A stretch of 64,000 bases of DNA from NCBI RefSeq assembly GCF_000213555.1, contig NZ_GL891993.1:1-64000 (forward strand). The letters run 5' to 3'. Made by a program: the position numbers and the translations under genes. The DNA is from Dysgonomonas gadei ATCC BAA-286. GTDB taxonomy: Bacteria > Bacteroidota > Bacteroidia > Bacteroidales > Dysgonomonadaceae. A model generated the notes under the pieces. The model had not been told where the DNA came from and searched no databases. It saw nothing but the letters and a program-made list of their open reading frames with translations. Positions 1 to 7,895 of this stretch are shown here, one piece after another; the first letter of the stretch is position 1, and every line of letters starts with the position of its first letter.

Positions 1-444
1 TTATTATCTTTACATCCAGAATCGCTCAAAAAGGATATCCCGATAAATTACGATCTGTTGTATATTATAGCAAGGAGTTGAAAACTTACTTTTTCTTTTT
101 TGACAAACAATCTGGATATAACAGCTGAAGAAGTTGCCACTCTATACAAATATCGTTGGAATATAGAAATCTTTTTCAAATGGATAAAACAACATTTGAG
201 AATAAAGGAGTTTTATGGGACTTCTGAAAATGCCGTCAAAATTCAAATATTTTCTGCTATAATAACCTATTGTCTTGTTACAATCATGAAACATGAATTA
301 AAAATAAAAGTGTCCACTTATGAAATATTACGAATACTTAGTTTATCATTATTTGAAAGAATGCCAATAGAAAATCTTTTTAATAATAATGATACGCAGA
401 TAAACTATCAAAATGATACTCAATTATGTCTTAATTTTTTTTAG
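1..444 (+). pseudogene. IS4-family transposase, 3' part, frameshifted
   Basis: This is the C-terminal part of a DDE transposase that enters from outside the window. Frame 3 (bases 3-101) encodes a segment ending in YYSKELKTYFFF. The protein then continues only in frame 1 as LTNNLDITAEEVATLYKYRW, which carries the IS4-family C-terminal signature (Y-x-x-R-W-x-I-E, with the last catalytic acidic residue in WNIEIFFKW). The switch falls in the T-run at 90-101, where one surplus T explains it. Transposition function is therefore probably lost unless the run is a sequencing error or a slippage site. The stop is at 442-444. The bases just after it (TAGTGGACACTAGTG) may be the right end of the IS, but the matching left end is outside the window. 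Confidence 0.8.
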
Positions 445-1063
445 TGGACACTAGTGTATGCAATACGCCCCTACAGGCCTTCGATAGAAGTTGAACAATT
501 TGATGCGTTTGCCCTAATACGAGGTACGAGTTGTTAACTGTTTACTGAAATAAGTGTTACCTTTGTACTTTTTAACCATACATAGTTAACGAATCTAAAA
601 ATGACAAGTGAAAAATAGAGAAAAACTGTCAGATATGTCAGGTTTTAACTAAATGTAATTAATAAATGTGAATGTTATAATGGGGGTGGACTTTGCGGCT
701 AAGCCTCTTTGCGTGGGAATACGGCTAATAGTAAATCCTCTGGTGCGATAGGCTATGCTAATAGCTATTAGCTAAAAGCTGAAATATGTGTAACCTTTGT
801 TACTTTTTAACAGTTACTCCACTCTATGCACAATTCGAGAAAAAACATTGTTGACTGATGGCTGCTAACAGGCAAGCCAATTATTAATTGTTCATTTTTA
901 ATTATTAATTGTTTTCCGTTACTTCTGTTACTTTTTGACTATGCATGGTTAATAAATGTGAAAATATTATATGCGAGACTAACTCTATGGTTTGATGCAC
1001 AAAACGGACAACTCTTTTTACTATTTTTAGTCATTATTTTTTATTTATCCATTCTTAAAATGC
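445..1063. repeat. Intergenic repeat region A (dispersed GTTAC-rich family)
   Basis: No gene is visible here. The region holds three copies of a 22-24 base unit, at 554-576, 788-811 and 918-939, related to GTGTAACCTTTGTTAC followed by TTTTTAAC. It also holds a variant, CTGTCAGATATGTCAGG, near 626-645. The tail after the third copy (TATGCATGGTTAATAAATG) recurs almost exactly near 40424-40445. Short AT-rich words (TTAATTGTTCATTTTTAATT) fill the spaces. The IS remnant lies directly to the left and may have cut this unit. Function unknown. Confidence 0.75.
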
Positions 1064-1071
1064 TACATTTG
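1064..1071 (+). promoter_or_regulatory. -7 box ahead of the glycosyltransferase gene
   Basis: TACATTTG fits the Bacteroidetes TAnnTTTG -7 box and lies 29 bases before the ATG. No clear TTTG -33 box is visible at the expected spacing. Confidence 0.4.
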
Positions 1072-1099
1072 TGGCTTTAATTAAAGGAACGAAAAGTAT

Positions 1100-1837
1100 A
1101 TGTCCAATTCCGTAGTTATAATACCCACTTACAATGAGAAAGAGAATATAGAGGCTATAATCAGAACTGTATTTGATTTGCCCCGCATGTTCGATATTCT
1201 TGTTATAGATGACGCTTCACCTGATGGTACAGCAGATATTGTGAAAAAACTTCAATCCGAGTTCCCGGAACGGCTGAATATAATACAACGGGCAGGTAAA
1301 TTGGGACTGGGTACTGCATATATTGCAGGATTCCGCTGGGCATTGGAACGTTCATATGAATATGTATTCGAAATGGATGCAGATTTTTCGCACAATCCGA
1401 ACGACTTGTTACGCCTGTATGATGCATGTGCTAACGAAGGTGCTGATTTGTCGGTAGGTTCGCGTTACTATAGCGGGGTGAATGTTGTGAACTGGCCGAT
1501 GGGACGGGTACTGATGTCTTATTTTGCCTCTAAGTATGTGCGCTTTATTACGGGAATGAAAGTACATGATGCGACAGCCGGATTCGTATGTTATAAGCGG
1601 AATGTATTGGAAGTTATTGACTTGGATAATATACGTTTCAAGGGATATGCATTTCAGGTAGAGATGAAGTATACGGCTTATTGTCTGGGGTTTGATATAA
1701 AAGAAGTATCTATCGTATTTGTTAACCGGATGCTGGGAACTTCCAAGATGAATTCTGGTATTTTTGCAGAAGGAGTTTTCGGTGTATTGACTATGAGATT
1801 CAGGCAATTATTCGGAGGAATAAAGAAGAAACAATAA
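1100..1837 (+). CDS. Polyprenyl-phosphate mannosyltransferase-like glycosyltransferase (GT2)
   Basis: This is a family 2 glycosyltransferase of the dolichol/polyprenol-phosphate mannose synthase type, 245 aa. Such enzymes transfer a sugar from a nucleotide donor to polyprenyl phosphate on the inner membrane face. Visible motifs: the nucleotide-binding start VIIPTYNEKENI (residues 6-17), DDASPDGT (37-44), the metal-binding DAD (93-95) and VGSRYYSG (119-126). There is no C-terminal membrane domain, so it is probably a peripheral enzyme. The ATG at 1100 starts directly before the conserved first strand. It appears monocistronic: a -7 box lies upstream and a 133-base gap follows. Mannose as the donor sugar is inferred from the family. 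Confidence 0.87.
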   Translation: MSNSVVIIPTYNEKENIEAIIRTVFDLPRMFDILVIDDASPDGTADIVKKLQSEFPERLNIIQRAGKLGLGTAYIAGFRWALERSYEYVFEMDADFSHNPNDLLRLYDACANEGADLSVGSRYYSGVNVVNWPMGRVLMSYFASKYVRFITGMKVHDATAGFVCYKRNVLEVIDLDNIRFKGYAFQVEMKYTAYCLGFDIKEVSIVFVNRMLGTSKMNSGIFAEGVFGVLTMRFRQLFGGIKKKQ

Positions 1838-1845
1838 ATCTTGTG

Positions 1846-1873
1846 TATCTTTGCCGTTTAAGGTCTCAGACCT
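1846..1873 (+). promoter_or_regulatory. -7 box TATCTTTG followed by AGGTC-N3-GACCT palindrome
   Basis: TATCTTTG (1846-1853) is a good -7 box. Eight bases later, where transcription should start, lies the palindrome AGGTCTCAGACCT (1861-1873). The same palindrome type occurs before ppc, ruvA and sprA. It could be an operator or a small 5' hairpin. Confidence 0.45.
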
Positions 1874-1970
1874 ATTTATTACTTTTGTATCTGCAACTAC
1901 GATAGTTAGTTATAACTAAATAATATTATATTACATACTTGTTTTGCTTATTTTCTTTAAGATGATATAA

Positions 1971-2597
1971 ATGAAAATTATCTGTGTAGGTCTTAATTAT
2001 CAGACACATAATAAGGAGATGGGTCGTGCGTTGTCTGATAAAGACGATGATCCTGTTCTCTTTATGAAACCCGATACAGCTTTGCTATCAGGTGATAAGA
2101 ACCGTTTTTATATACCCGATTTTTCATCGGATATTCATTACGAAACCGAGTTGGTAGTCCGTATCGATAAAATGGGTAAGAATATTGCAGAACGTTTCGC
2201 TTATCGCTATTACAATGAAATAACATTGGGGATAGATTTTACTGCACGTGATATACAAGCCGGATTAAAACAAAGAAGCCAGCCCTGGGAAATATCGAAG
2301 GCTTTTGACAATTCCGCGGCAGTAGGCCGTTTTGTTCCAAAGGAAAAATATGGGAAGAATATTCAGGAGCTCGACTTTATGCTTAAAATAGATGATAAAG
2401 TTGCCCAGTCGGGAAATACGGATGAGATGCTTCATTCAGTAGATAAGATTATCGCTTTTGCAAGCCGTTTCTTTACATTAAAGACCGGTGACCTTATATT
2501 TACCGGTACGCCCGCAGGAGTGGGAAAAGTTGAAATAGGGAATAATCTGCGAGGCATTCTGGAGGGAGATGAACTATTGGAATTACATATTTGTTAG
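1971..2597 (+). CDS. Fumarylacetoacetate hydrolase family protein
   Basis: 208 aa, the usual length for the single-domain FAH/YcgM-type hydrolases and decarboxylases that act on acylpyruvates or related 2-oxo-acids. The N-terminus (KIICVGLNYQTHNKEMG) is the conserved start of the fold. The acidic metal ligands are visible in the YETELV segment (about residue 58) and in the later LGIDFTARDIQ segment (about 87-97), and the C-terminus has GDLIFTGTPAGVG (about 177-189). The exact substrate cannot be read from sequence. It stands alone, with a -7 box and palindrome about 100 bases upstream. Confidence 0.88.
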   Translation: MKIICVGLNYQTHNKEMGRALSDKDDDPVLFMKPDTALLSGDKNRFYIPDFSSDIHYETELVVRIDKMGKNIAERFAYRYYNEITLGIDFTARDIQAGLKQRSQPWEISKAFDNSAAVGRFVPKEKYGKNIQELDFMLKIDDKVAQSGNTDEMLHSVDKIIAFASRFFTLKTGDLIFTGTPAGVGKVEIGNNLRGILEGDELLELHIC

Positions 2598-2731
2598 AAT
2601 AGTATGTTAAAATTTGAAATAAAAATAATAAAATCGATAAAAGACAGTTATTAATATAACTGAAGAATGTACAAACTATAAAACTTCCTTAACCAAATTA
2701 ATTTAATTACGTAAAATAAATAGTGGAATAA

Positions 2732-3895
2732 ATGAAGAATTTCTTAAAAAAAGTCTTGCTGGTAAATGCTTTTGCACTCACTGCATTTAGCATGGTTGCT
2801 CAGGAAGATATCAATCCGATTTTGACTGCAATGCCGTCTTTATCTATCGCTCCTGACGCCCGTGGTGGTGGTATGGGAGATGCCGGAGTCGCTACTGCTC
2901 CCGATGTGTATTCACAACACTGGAATCCTGCAAAATATGCGTTTTCACCAAGTAAGGCGGGATTCGGATTATCATATACACCCTGGTTGAGAAAAATCAT
3001 CAATGATATAGCGCTGGTTTACGGTGTGGGATATTATAAACTGGGTAATGAGAATAATCAGGCGTTGAGCGCCTCGGTACGTTACTTTTCTGTAGGTAAT
3101 GTCAATATTGCCAATGATGCGGGTTGGACGGGACAAACACTGAGCCCTCACGAACTGGCTGTCGATTTAGGCTATTCTCGTAAACTGACAGAAACATTTT
3201 CCGGATCGGTAACAGTGCGTTATATACGTGCCGACTATTCGGGCGCGGATGAAGAAACAACTCCGGGTAATGCATGGGCCGCAGACGTAGCAGGTTATAA
3301 CGAATCGTATATAAATATAGGACAATCGGAAAGCCTACTTAGCTTCGGCTTTAATATATCCAATATCGGTACTAAGATAGCGACAACAGGTGGCGACAGG
3401 GACCAGTTCCTGCCTACAAACCTGCGCTTGGGAGCGTCTTTGATGTATCCGATGAACGATGTAAGTACATTGTCTTTCAGTATGGATATTAATAAATTGC
3501 TGGTGCCTACACCTCCTGTACAAGAAGAAGATGAAAGTATCAACGATTATAGGAAACGTATAGAAGACTATCAGAATATCAGCCCTATATCCGGCATTTT
3601 TAAATCGTTTGGAGATGCTCCGGGTGGATTTTCGGAAGAGATGAAAGAGATAATGTGGTCGCTGGGTGCTGAGTATGACTATGATAATAAATTCCGCCTT
3701 CGTACCGGTTATTTCCACGAAAACAAAATGAAGGGTAATCGCCAGTATATGTCGTTCGGGGCAGGGTTCAAGCTGACAGCTTTCCAGTTGGATGTCGCTT
3801 ACATGCTTGCTACTGCTCAACAAAACCCGTTGGACCAAACGCTTCGTTTCTCTTTGGCATTCGACATCGACGGAATGAGAAACTTATTCAGATAA
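2732..3895 (+). CDS. porV: Type IX secretion outer-membrane protein PorV (LptO)
   Basis: PorV is an outer-membrane beta-barrel of the FadL type. It works with PorU in the attachment complex of the type IX secretion system and ferries cargo away from the SprA translocon. 387 aa. A signal peptide covers about residues 1-23 (cleavage near SMVAQ-ED). The family start NPILTAMPSLSIAPDARGGG follows at once and then GDAGVAT. The C-terminus is an amphipathic barrel strand ending in LAFDIDGMRNLFR. It lies about 46 kb from sprA in this window. The upstream gap (2598-2731) is AT-rich without a recognisable promoter. Confidence 0.92.
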   Translation: MKNFLKKVLLVNAFALTAFSMVAQEDINPILTAMPSLSIAPDARGGGMGDAGVATAPDVYSQHWNPAKYAFSPSKAGFGLSYTPWLRKIINDIALVYGVGYYKLGNENNQALSASVRYFSVGNVNIANDAGWTGQTLSPHELAVDLGYSRKLTETFSGSVTVRYIRADYSGADEETTPGNAWAADVAGYNESYINIGQSESLLSFGFNISNIGTKIATTGGDRDQFLPTNLRLGASLMYPMNDVSTLSFSMDINKLLVPTPPVQEEDESINDYRKRIEDYQNISPISGIFKSFGDAPGGFSEEMKEIMWSLGAEYDYDNKFRLRTGYFHENKMKGNRQYMSFGAGFKLTAFQLDVAYMLATAQQNPLDQTLRFSLAFDIDGMRNLFR

Positions 3896-3902
3896 AACTT
3901 AA

Positions 3903-4006
3903 TTAGCATATCAGTAAATTGGCTCCGCCGAACGTTGTTTCGGAAATTGGCAAATCGCGCAAGCGGCTGGTAATACAAATAGTTATTGAATTTACTAATA
4001 TGCTAA
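3903..4006. repeat. 18-bp inverted repeat around a 68-base loop
   Basis: The left arm TTAGCATATCAGTAAATT (3903-3920) and right arm AATTTACTAATATGCTAA (3989-4006) pair at 17 of 18 positions. Inside lies a small hairpin CCGAA/TTCGG (3928-3943). The right arm runs into TGTGCTAATT just before ispF. A related TTAGCAAATT/AATTTGCTAA hairpin sits before the gene at 34393. It may be a terminator-like spacer for porV or a mobile repeat unit. Confidence 0.7.
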
Positions 4007-4031
4007 TGTGCTAATTCTCAAATTAAATATA

Positions 4032-4511
4032 ATGAAAATACGTGTGGGATTTGGTTATGATGTGCATCGTCTGGCTGATAATCGTGAATTATGGCTCGGA
4101 GGTGTGAAGATCGACCATACTCAGGGACTTATGGGACACTCTGATGCTGATGTCCTGATACATGCAATATGTGATGCTTTGTTAGGTGCGGCAAATCTGC
4201 GCGATATAGGTTTTCACTTTCCCGATACTGCGGGAGAATATAAAGATATAGACAGTAAGATATTACTGGCTAAAACTTTGGAGGTGCTAACGGAGAACGG
4301 ATACAGGATAGGTAATATAGATGCCACTATCTGTGCCGAACGCCCTAAAATAAACCCGCATATACCTCAGATGCAAAAGGTGATGGCAGAGATACTCGAA
4401 ATCTCTGAAGAAGATATTTCTATTAAGGCTACCACATCCGAAAAAATGGGATTTGTAGGCCGTGAAGAAGGCTTTGCCGCATATGCCGTGGCTTTAATAG
4501 AAAATAAGTGA
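4032..4511 (+). CDS. ispF: 2-C-methyl-D-erythritol 2,4-cyclodiphosphate synthase
   Basis: IspF makes the cyclodiphosphate intermediate of the non-mevalonate isoprenoid pathway, as a cytosolic homotrimer. 159 aa, the normal length. Metal ligands are visible: D10 and H12 in FGYDVHRL, and H44 following GHSDADV. The substrate-binding ATTSEKMGFVGREEG lies near the C-terminus. An upstream in-frame start at 4008 would add MLILKLNI, which the family lacks; the start at 4032 gives the canonical MKIRVGFGYD. mnmD follows 19 bases after the stop, so the two may be co-transcribed. Confidence 0.96.
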   Translation: MKIRVGFGYDVHRLADNRELWLGGVKIDHTQGLMGHSDADVLIHAICDALLGAANLRDIGFHFPDTAGEYKDIDSKILLAKTLEVLTENGYRIGNIDATICAERPKINPHIPQMQKVMAEILEISEEDISIKATTSEKMGFVGREEGFAAYAVALIENK

Positions 4512-4530
4512 TAGTTAAACACAGTGTAAA

Positions 4531-5208
4531 ATGAGTGTGAAACCTGTAATAGAGTTAACTGCTGACGGGTCTCACACTCTTTTTATGCCCGGACTGAATG
4601 AACATTATCATTCGGTAAACGGGGCTATACAAGAATCTACACATGTCTTTATAGAAGCCGGATTTAAGCATTGCAGTAAAGAGACAATACATATATTCGA
4701 AGTCGGTTTCGGTACGGGACTGAATGCTTTCCTTACATTACTCGAAAGTAGAAAGACAGGACGTATTATCTACTATACAAGCATAGAGGCTTATCCTTTA
4801 TCCGATAATATTATTAAAGATTTGAATTATCCTGAAAAGTATTTATCTATAGAGCAGGATATGTATTATAAGTTGCATAGTGCCGAATGGGAAAAAGAAT
4901 CGGAAATAACCGGTAATTTTTTTCTTACAAAAATAAAAGCGGACTTTACAAATTTCGATTTCTCGAAAATAAAAGGAAATGTAGATATTATCTACTTTGA
5001 TGCCTTCGCCCCCGATAAACAGTCCGATATGTGGACGCAGGAAATCTTTGATAAATTGTATGCTATATCAGGCAATGGATGTATACTAGTCACTTATTGT
5101 GCCAAAGGAATAGTGCGCCGGATGATGCAGCAGGCCGGCTATACAACGGAACGGTTACCCGGGCCTCCGGGAAAACGGGAGATGCTGCGGGCGACGAAGA
5201 ATAGTTAA
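4531..5208 (+). CDS. mnmD: tRNA 5-methylaminomethyl-2-thiouridine methyltransferase (MnmD-like)
   Basis: This is an SAM-dependent methyltransferase, 225 aa, matching the stand-alone MnmD half of the two-domain MnmC protein. It would complete mnm5s2U at wobble position 34 of tRNA. SAM motif I is EVGFGTGLNAF (57-67). The family sequence YFDAFAPDKQSDMWT is at about 155-169, and the C-terminus has the typical PGPPGKREMLRA. No oxidoreductase domain is fused. It is 19 bases behind ispF. Confidence 0.88.
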   Translation: MSVKPVIELTADGSHTLFMPGLNEHYHSVNGAIQESTHVFIEAGFKHCSKETIHIFEVGFGTGLNAFLTLLESRKTGRIIYYTSIEAYPLSDNIIKDLNYPEKYLSIEQDMYYKLHSAEWEKESEITGNFFLTKIKADFTNFDFSKIKGNVDIIYFDAFAPDKQSDMWTQEIFDKLYAISGNGCILVTYCAKGIVRRMMQQAGYTTERLPGPPGKREMLRATKNS

Positions 5209-5245
5209 GTGCTTCTATGATTTTTTACTTCTGATAAAAGTTATC

Positions 5246-5253
5246 TATATTTG
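5246..5253 (+). promoter_or_regulatory. -7 box ahead of dusB
   Basis: TATATTTG matches TAnnTTTG and lies 28 bases before the dusB ATG. The region further upstream is T-rich, without a clear -33 box. Confidence 0.4.
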
Positions 5254-5281
5254 CACTTCCAAAATTTAGAGTGAAAATTTA

Positions 5282-6274
5282 ATGAAAATAGGCAATATAA
5301 ACTTTTCTGAAAACCCGGTGTTTCTTGCTCCTATGGAGGATGTTACTGATATGGGTTTCAGATTGATGTGTAAACGTTTTGGCGCGGATATGGTATATAC
5401 CGAATTTGTATCCAGCGACGCTCTTATACGTCATGTAAACAAAACACAGGCAAAACTGACCATCAGCGAAGAAGAACGTCCCGTGGCTATCCAGATATAC
5501 GGGCGTGAAGTGGATGCGATGGTAGAGGCTGCGAAAATATGTGAAGAAGCCAGTCCCGACATCTTGGACATAAACTTCGGTTGTCCAGTGAAGAAAGTGG
5601 CAGGGAAAGGTGCGGGGTCAGGCATGATGCGCACACCCGAACTGATGGTGGAGATTACTGCTGCCGTTGTGAAAGCTGTAAATATTCCCGTGACAGTGAA
5701 AACCCGTCTGGGATGGGATAATGATTCGAAAATAATTGTAGAACTGGCCGAGCAACTACAGGATACAGGTATACAGGCATTAACATTGCATGGGCGTACT
5801 CGTGCCCAGATGTATTCAGGAGAAGCTGATTGGTCACTGATTGGCGCCGTAAAGAATAATCCACGCATGCATATCCCGATTATTGGTAATGGGGATGTGA
5901 CTACTCCCGAAATCTGTAAACGACGTTTTGACGAAACAGGTGTGGATGCTGTAATGATTGGGCGGGGGAGTATCGGTGGTCCCTGGATATTTGAAGAGGT
6001 GAAGCATTATCTGGCTACAGGAGAACTTATGCCAAAGAAGGAGTTTACATGGTATCTCGATGTTCTTAAAGATTTGGTGAGTAGGAATATAGCCCATTCC
6101 GGCGAAAGAGGCGGGATCATACATAGCCGCCGTCATCTGGCGGGAAGCCCGGTGTTTAAAGGTATCCCTGATTTTAAGAAGGTACGTGTATCTATGCTTC
6201 GTACCGAATCTGTGGATGATTTATTTGCTATAATCGACAACCTACCGGAGCAATTTGGCTTAGCTACAAATTAG
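5282..6274 (+). CDS. dusB: tRNA-dihydrouridine synthase DusB
   Basis: This FMN-dependent reductase converts uridine to dihydrouridine in the D-loop of tRNA. 330 aa. A TIM-barrel begins with FLAPMEDVTDMGFR (14-27). The catalytic cysteine is C101 in NFGCPVKKVAGKGAGSG. FMN-phosphate contacts are in IPIIGNGDV and VMIGRGSIGGPW. The C-terminal helical tRNA-binding domain follows. Its stop overlaps the end of the convergent WYL regulator by 11 bases. Confidence 0.94.
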   Translation: MKIGNINFSENPVFLAPMEDVTDMGFRLMCKRFGADMVYTEFVSSDALIRHVNKTQAKLTISEEERPVAIQIYGREVDAMVEAAKICEEASPDILDINFGCPVKKVAGKGAGSGMMRTPELMVEITAAVVKAVNIPVTVKTRLGWDNDSKIIVELAEQLQDTGIQALTLHGRTRAQMYSGEADWSLIGAVKNNPRMHIPIIGNGDVTTPEICKRRFDETGVDAVMIGRGSIGGPWIFEEVKHYLATGELMPKKEFTWYLDVLKDLVSRNIAHSGERGGIIHSRRHLAGSPVFKGIPDFKKVRVSMLRTESVDDLFAIIDNLPEQFGLATN

Positions 6275-7199
6275 CATTGGATAACATCTCTTTAACCTTA
6301 GTCCTGAACTCCACTGGGTATACGATTCTGGCGATATCGATATAAGATAGGTACCAACGGGCAAACCTGTCGAAAGAGAAGGTCATGAAATGTAACTCGA
6401 CTTTTCCATTTAGTTCTTTTTCGGTGATGAGTCCTTGATAATACCTGTTTTCATCGATAAGAAGCATGTCTTTTTCGTTGACTTCAATGACGATTTTTTG
6501 CAGGTGTTCGCGGTCTCCAAGTGTTTTAAGGAAAGAGTCGAGCGGAGGGTGATCCAAATCAAAGCCTTCATTCGTTTGAGTGATATTTTGAATACGACTG
6601 ATACGGAAAGTCCGGTAATCTTTTACAGCATTGCAGTATGCGATTAAGTACCAGTTAGACATGGAGAAGAATATGCCAACCGGGTCTACCGTCCTGTCAT
6701 TCGTTTCGTTTCTGTTATAGGAATAGTAATTAATCTGTACTTTCTTCCTTTTGGCTGCTCCGTCTATTAGTTCGTGCAGGATGTTTTGAGTGCTGTCTGA
6801 ATCTTTAAGGTGATAATTGAGTGTGCCAATTTTATTGTTGAAGTCTTCTATTGTCTTTATCTCGGCTAGTCGCATTACGGCTTTGATCTTCTCAATACCT
6901 GATTTGTAGCTGGATTTAAAACCCTTATCCGTAAACTTGTCAATTAGTTTTTCGGTCGCAATAAAAGAGAAGGCCTCTTCCTGAGTAAACATCAGAGGAG
7001 GGAGTTTAAAGCCGTCCACTAACGAATAGCCTGTGCGCGAATCGCCTGCTAATGGGATTCCGGAATCTTCCAAAGCCCGTAAATCTCTGTAGACTGTACG
7101 GGAACTGATATTGAAACGATCTGTGATTTGCTTTATCTTTACTATAGATGATGATTGAAGCATTATCAGTATTGCCGATAATCTGTCTATACGGTTCAT
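6264..7199 (-). CDS. WYL-domain transcriptional regulator (YafY/DeoR type)
   Basis: 311 aa. An N-terminal HTH_11 winged helix occupies about residues 1-60 (MNRIDRLSAILIMLQ, then ISSRTVYRDLRALEDSGIPL). A WYL ligand-sensing domain in the middle contains VDPVGIFFSMSNWYLIAYC, and a C-terminal extension follows. WYL proteins sense nucleic acids or nucleotides or other ligands; the target here is unknown. The start at 7199 is chosen over 7253 because the family begins at this MNRIDRL, and a -7 box (reverse strand, 7226-7233) would place the transcript start near 7219, inside the longer form. The VOC gene upstream on the same strand is separated by a terminator. Confidence 0.87.
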   Translation of the reverse strand: MNRIDRLSAILIMLQSSSIVKIKQITDRFNISSRTVYRDLRALEDSGIPLAGDSRTGYSLVDGFKLPPLMFTQEEAFSFIATEKLIDKFTDKGFKSSYKSGIEKIKAVMRLAEIKTIEDFNNKIGTLNYHLKDSDSTQNILHELIDGAAKRKKVQINYYSYNRNETNDRTVDPVGIFFSMSNWYLIAYCNAVKDYRTFRISRIQNITQTNEGFDLDHPPLDSFLKTLGDREHLQKIVIEVNEKDMLLIDENRYYQGLITEKELNGKVELHFMTFSFDRFARWYLSYIDIARIVYPVEFRTKVKEMLSNANL

Positions 7200-7216
7200 T
7201 TGTTTCCTGTTTGGGA

Positions 7217-7234
7217 TTACTTTTGCAAAAGTAA
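7217..7234. promoter_or_regulatory. 18-bp perfect palindrome at the WYL regulator promoter
   Basis: TTACTTTTGCAAAAGTAA is a perfect palindrome containing a TACTTTTG -7 box on each strand. The reverse-strand box fits the WYL gene start at 7199. It may be an operator for autoregulation, or chance mirroring of the -7 box. Confidence 0.5.
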
Positions 7235-7237
7235 GAT

Positions 7238-7273
7238 AAGATTGGCAGAACAACAGGGTTTTCTGCCAATCTT
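7238..7273 (-). terminator. Terminator after the VOC gene
   Basis: A perfect 13-bp stem, AAGATTGGCAGAA (7238-7250) with TTCTGCCAATCTT (7261-7273), around a 10-base loop. It lies 17 bases beyond the VOC stop on the reverse strand. Reverse-strand sequence after the stem is moderately T-rich. Confidence 0.75.
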
Positions 7274-7289
7274 ATTCAAGGATATGTCT

Positions 7290-7709
7290 TTAGGCTGAAT
7301 AATTATCATCAGACATCATGATAATCCAATAGATGCCATATTTGTCTATAATCTCACCTATGGCTTCAGTGAAGAATGTCTTTTCCAGCGGACTTACGAT
7401 TGTACCGTCTTTAGATAGCAGATTGAATACCCGGTGTAAATCGTCCGGATTGTAGAAGGATAATACCAGCTTGTTGTTGTTGCCGTTTTTCACGATTTCT
7501 CCGGAGTTGGCATCTTCTCCGGCTAATTCGAAATGCTGCGTATTGAGCACCATGTGAGAGATTTTCTCTTTGTCGGTTTCGGCTGACTGAAAGGTTTTGT
7601 CTTCCTTTTTACGGAAAGTGAATACTATTTCGCCGTTCAGGGCTTCTTTATAGAGGTTGAACGCTTCTTCACATGTTCCCGGATAAACCAGATGTACTTT
7701 TAATTTCAT
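7290..7709 (-). CDS. VOC-superfamily protein (PhnB/glyoxalase-like)
   Basis: 139 aa in the vicinal-oxygen-chelate fold, close to the PhnB/3-demethylubiquinone-methyltransferase-like group. The pattern of MKLKVHLVYPGTCEEAFNLY at the start, central SHMVLN and YGIYWIIMM at the end is typical. These are dimeric cytosolic proteins of mostly unknown substrate. In many genomes they neighbour YafY-type regulators, as here, which suggests but does not show a regulatory link. A strong hairpin separates the two genes. Confidence 0.8.
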   Translation of the reverse strand: MKLKVHLVYPGTCEEAFNLYKEALNGEIVFTFRKKEDKTFQSAETDKEKISHMVLNTQHFELAGEDANSGEIVKNGNNNKLVLSFYNPDDLHRVFNLLSKDGTIVSPLEKTFFTEAIGEIIDKYGIYWIIMMSDDNYSA

Positions 7710-7861
7710 ACTTTTTTGTTTTTAATTTATCTATACTGATATCAGGAGTAAAAGTAGGGGGTGGTAGTGACAACCCTATGTCGCACTTTTTAGAAAAATC
7801 AAAAAGTGTTGATTCTCTTACAATATCCCGCTGCCCTGTATTTTATACAAAACAAATTTTG

Positions 7862-7869
7862 TATTTTTG
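7862..7869 (+). promoter_or_regulatory. -7 box ahead of cysS
   Basis: TATTTTTG matches TAnnTTTG, 26 bases before the cysS ATG; the preceding bases (ACAAATTTTG) may hold a weak second box. Confidence 0.4.
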
Positions 7870-7895
7870 TACCTCTGAAAATTTAGAAGTAGATT

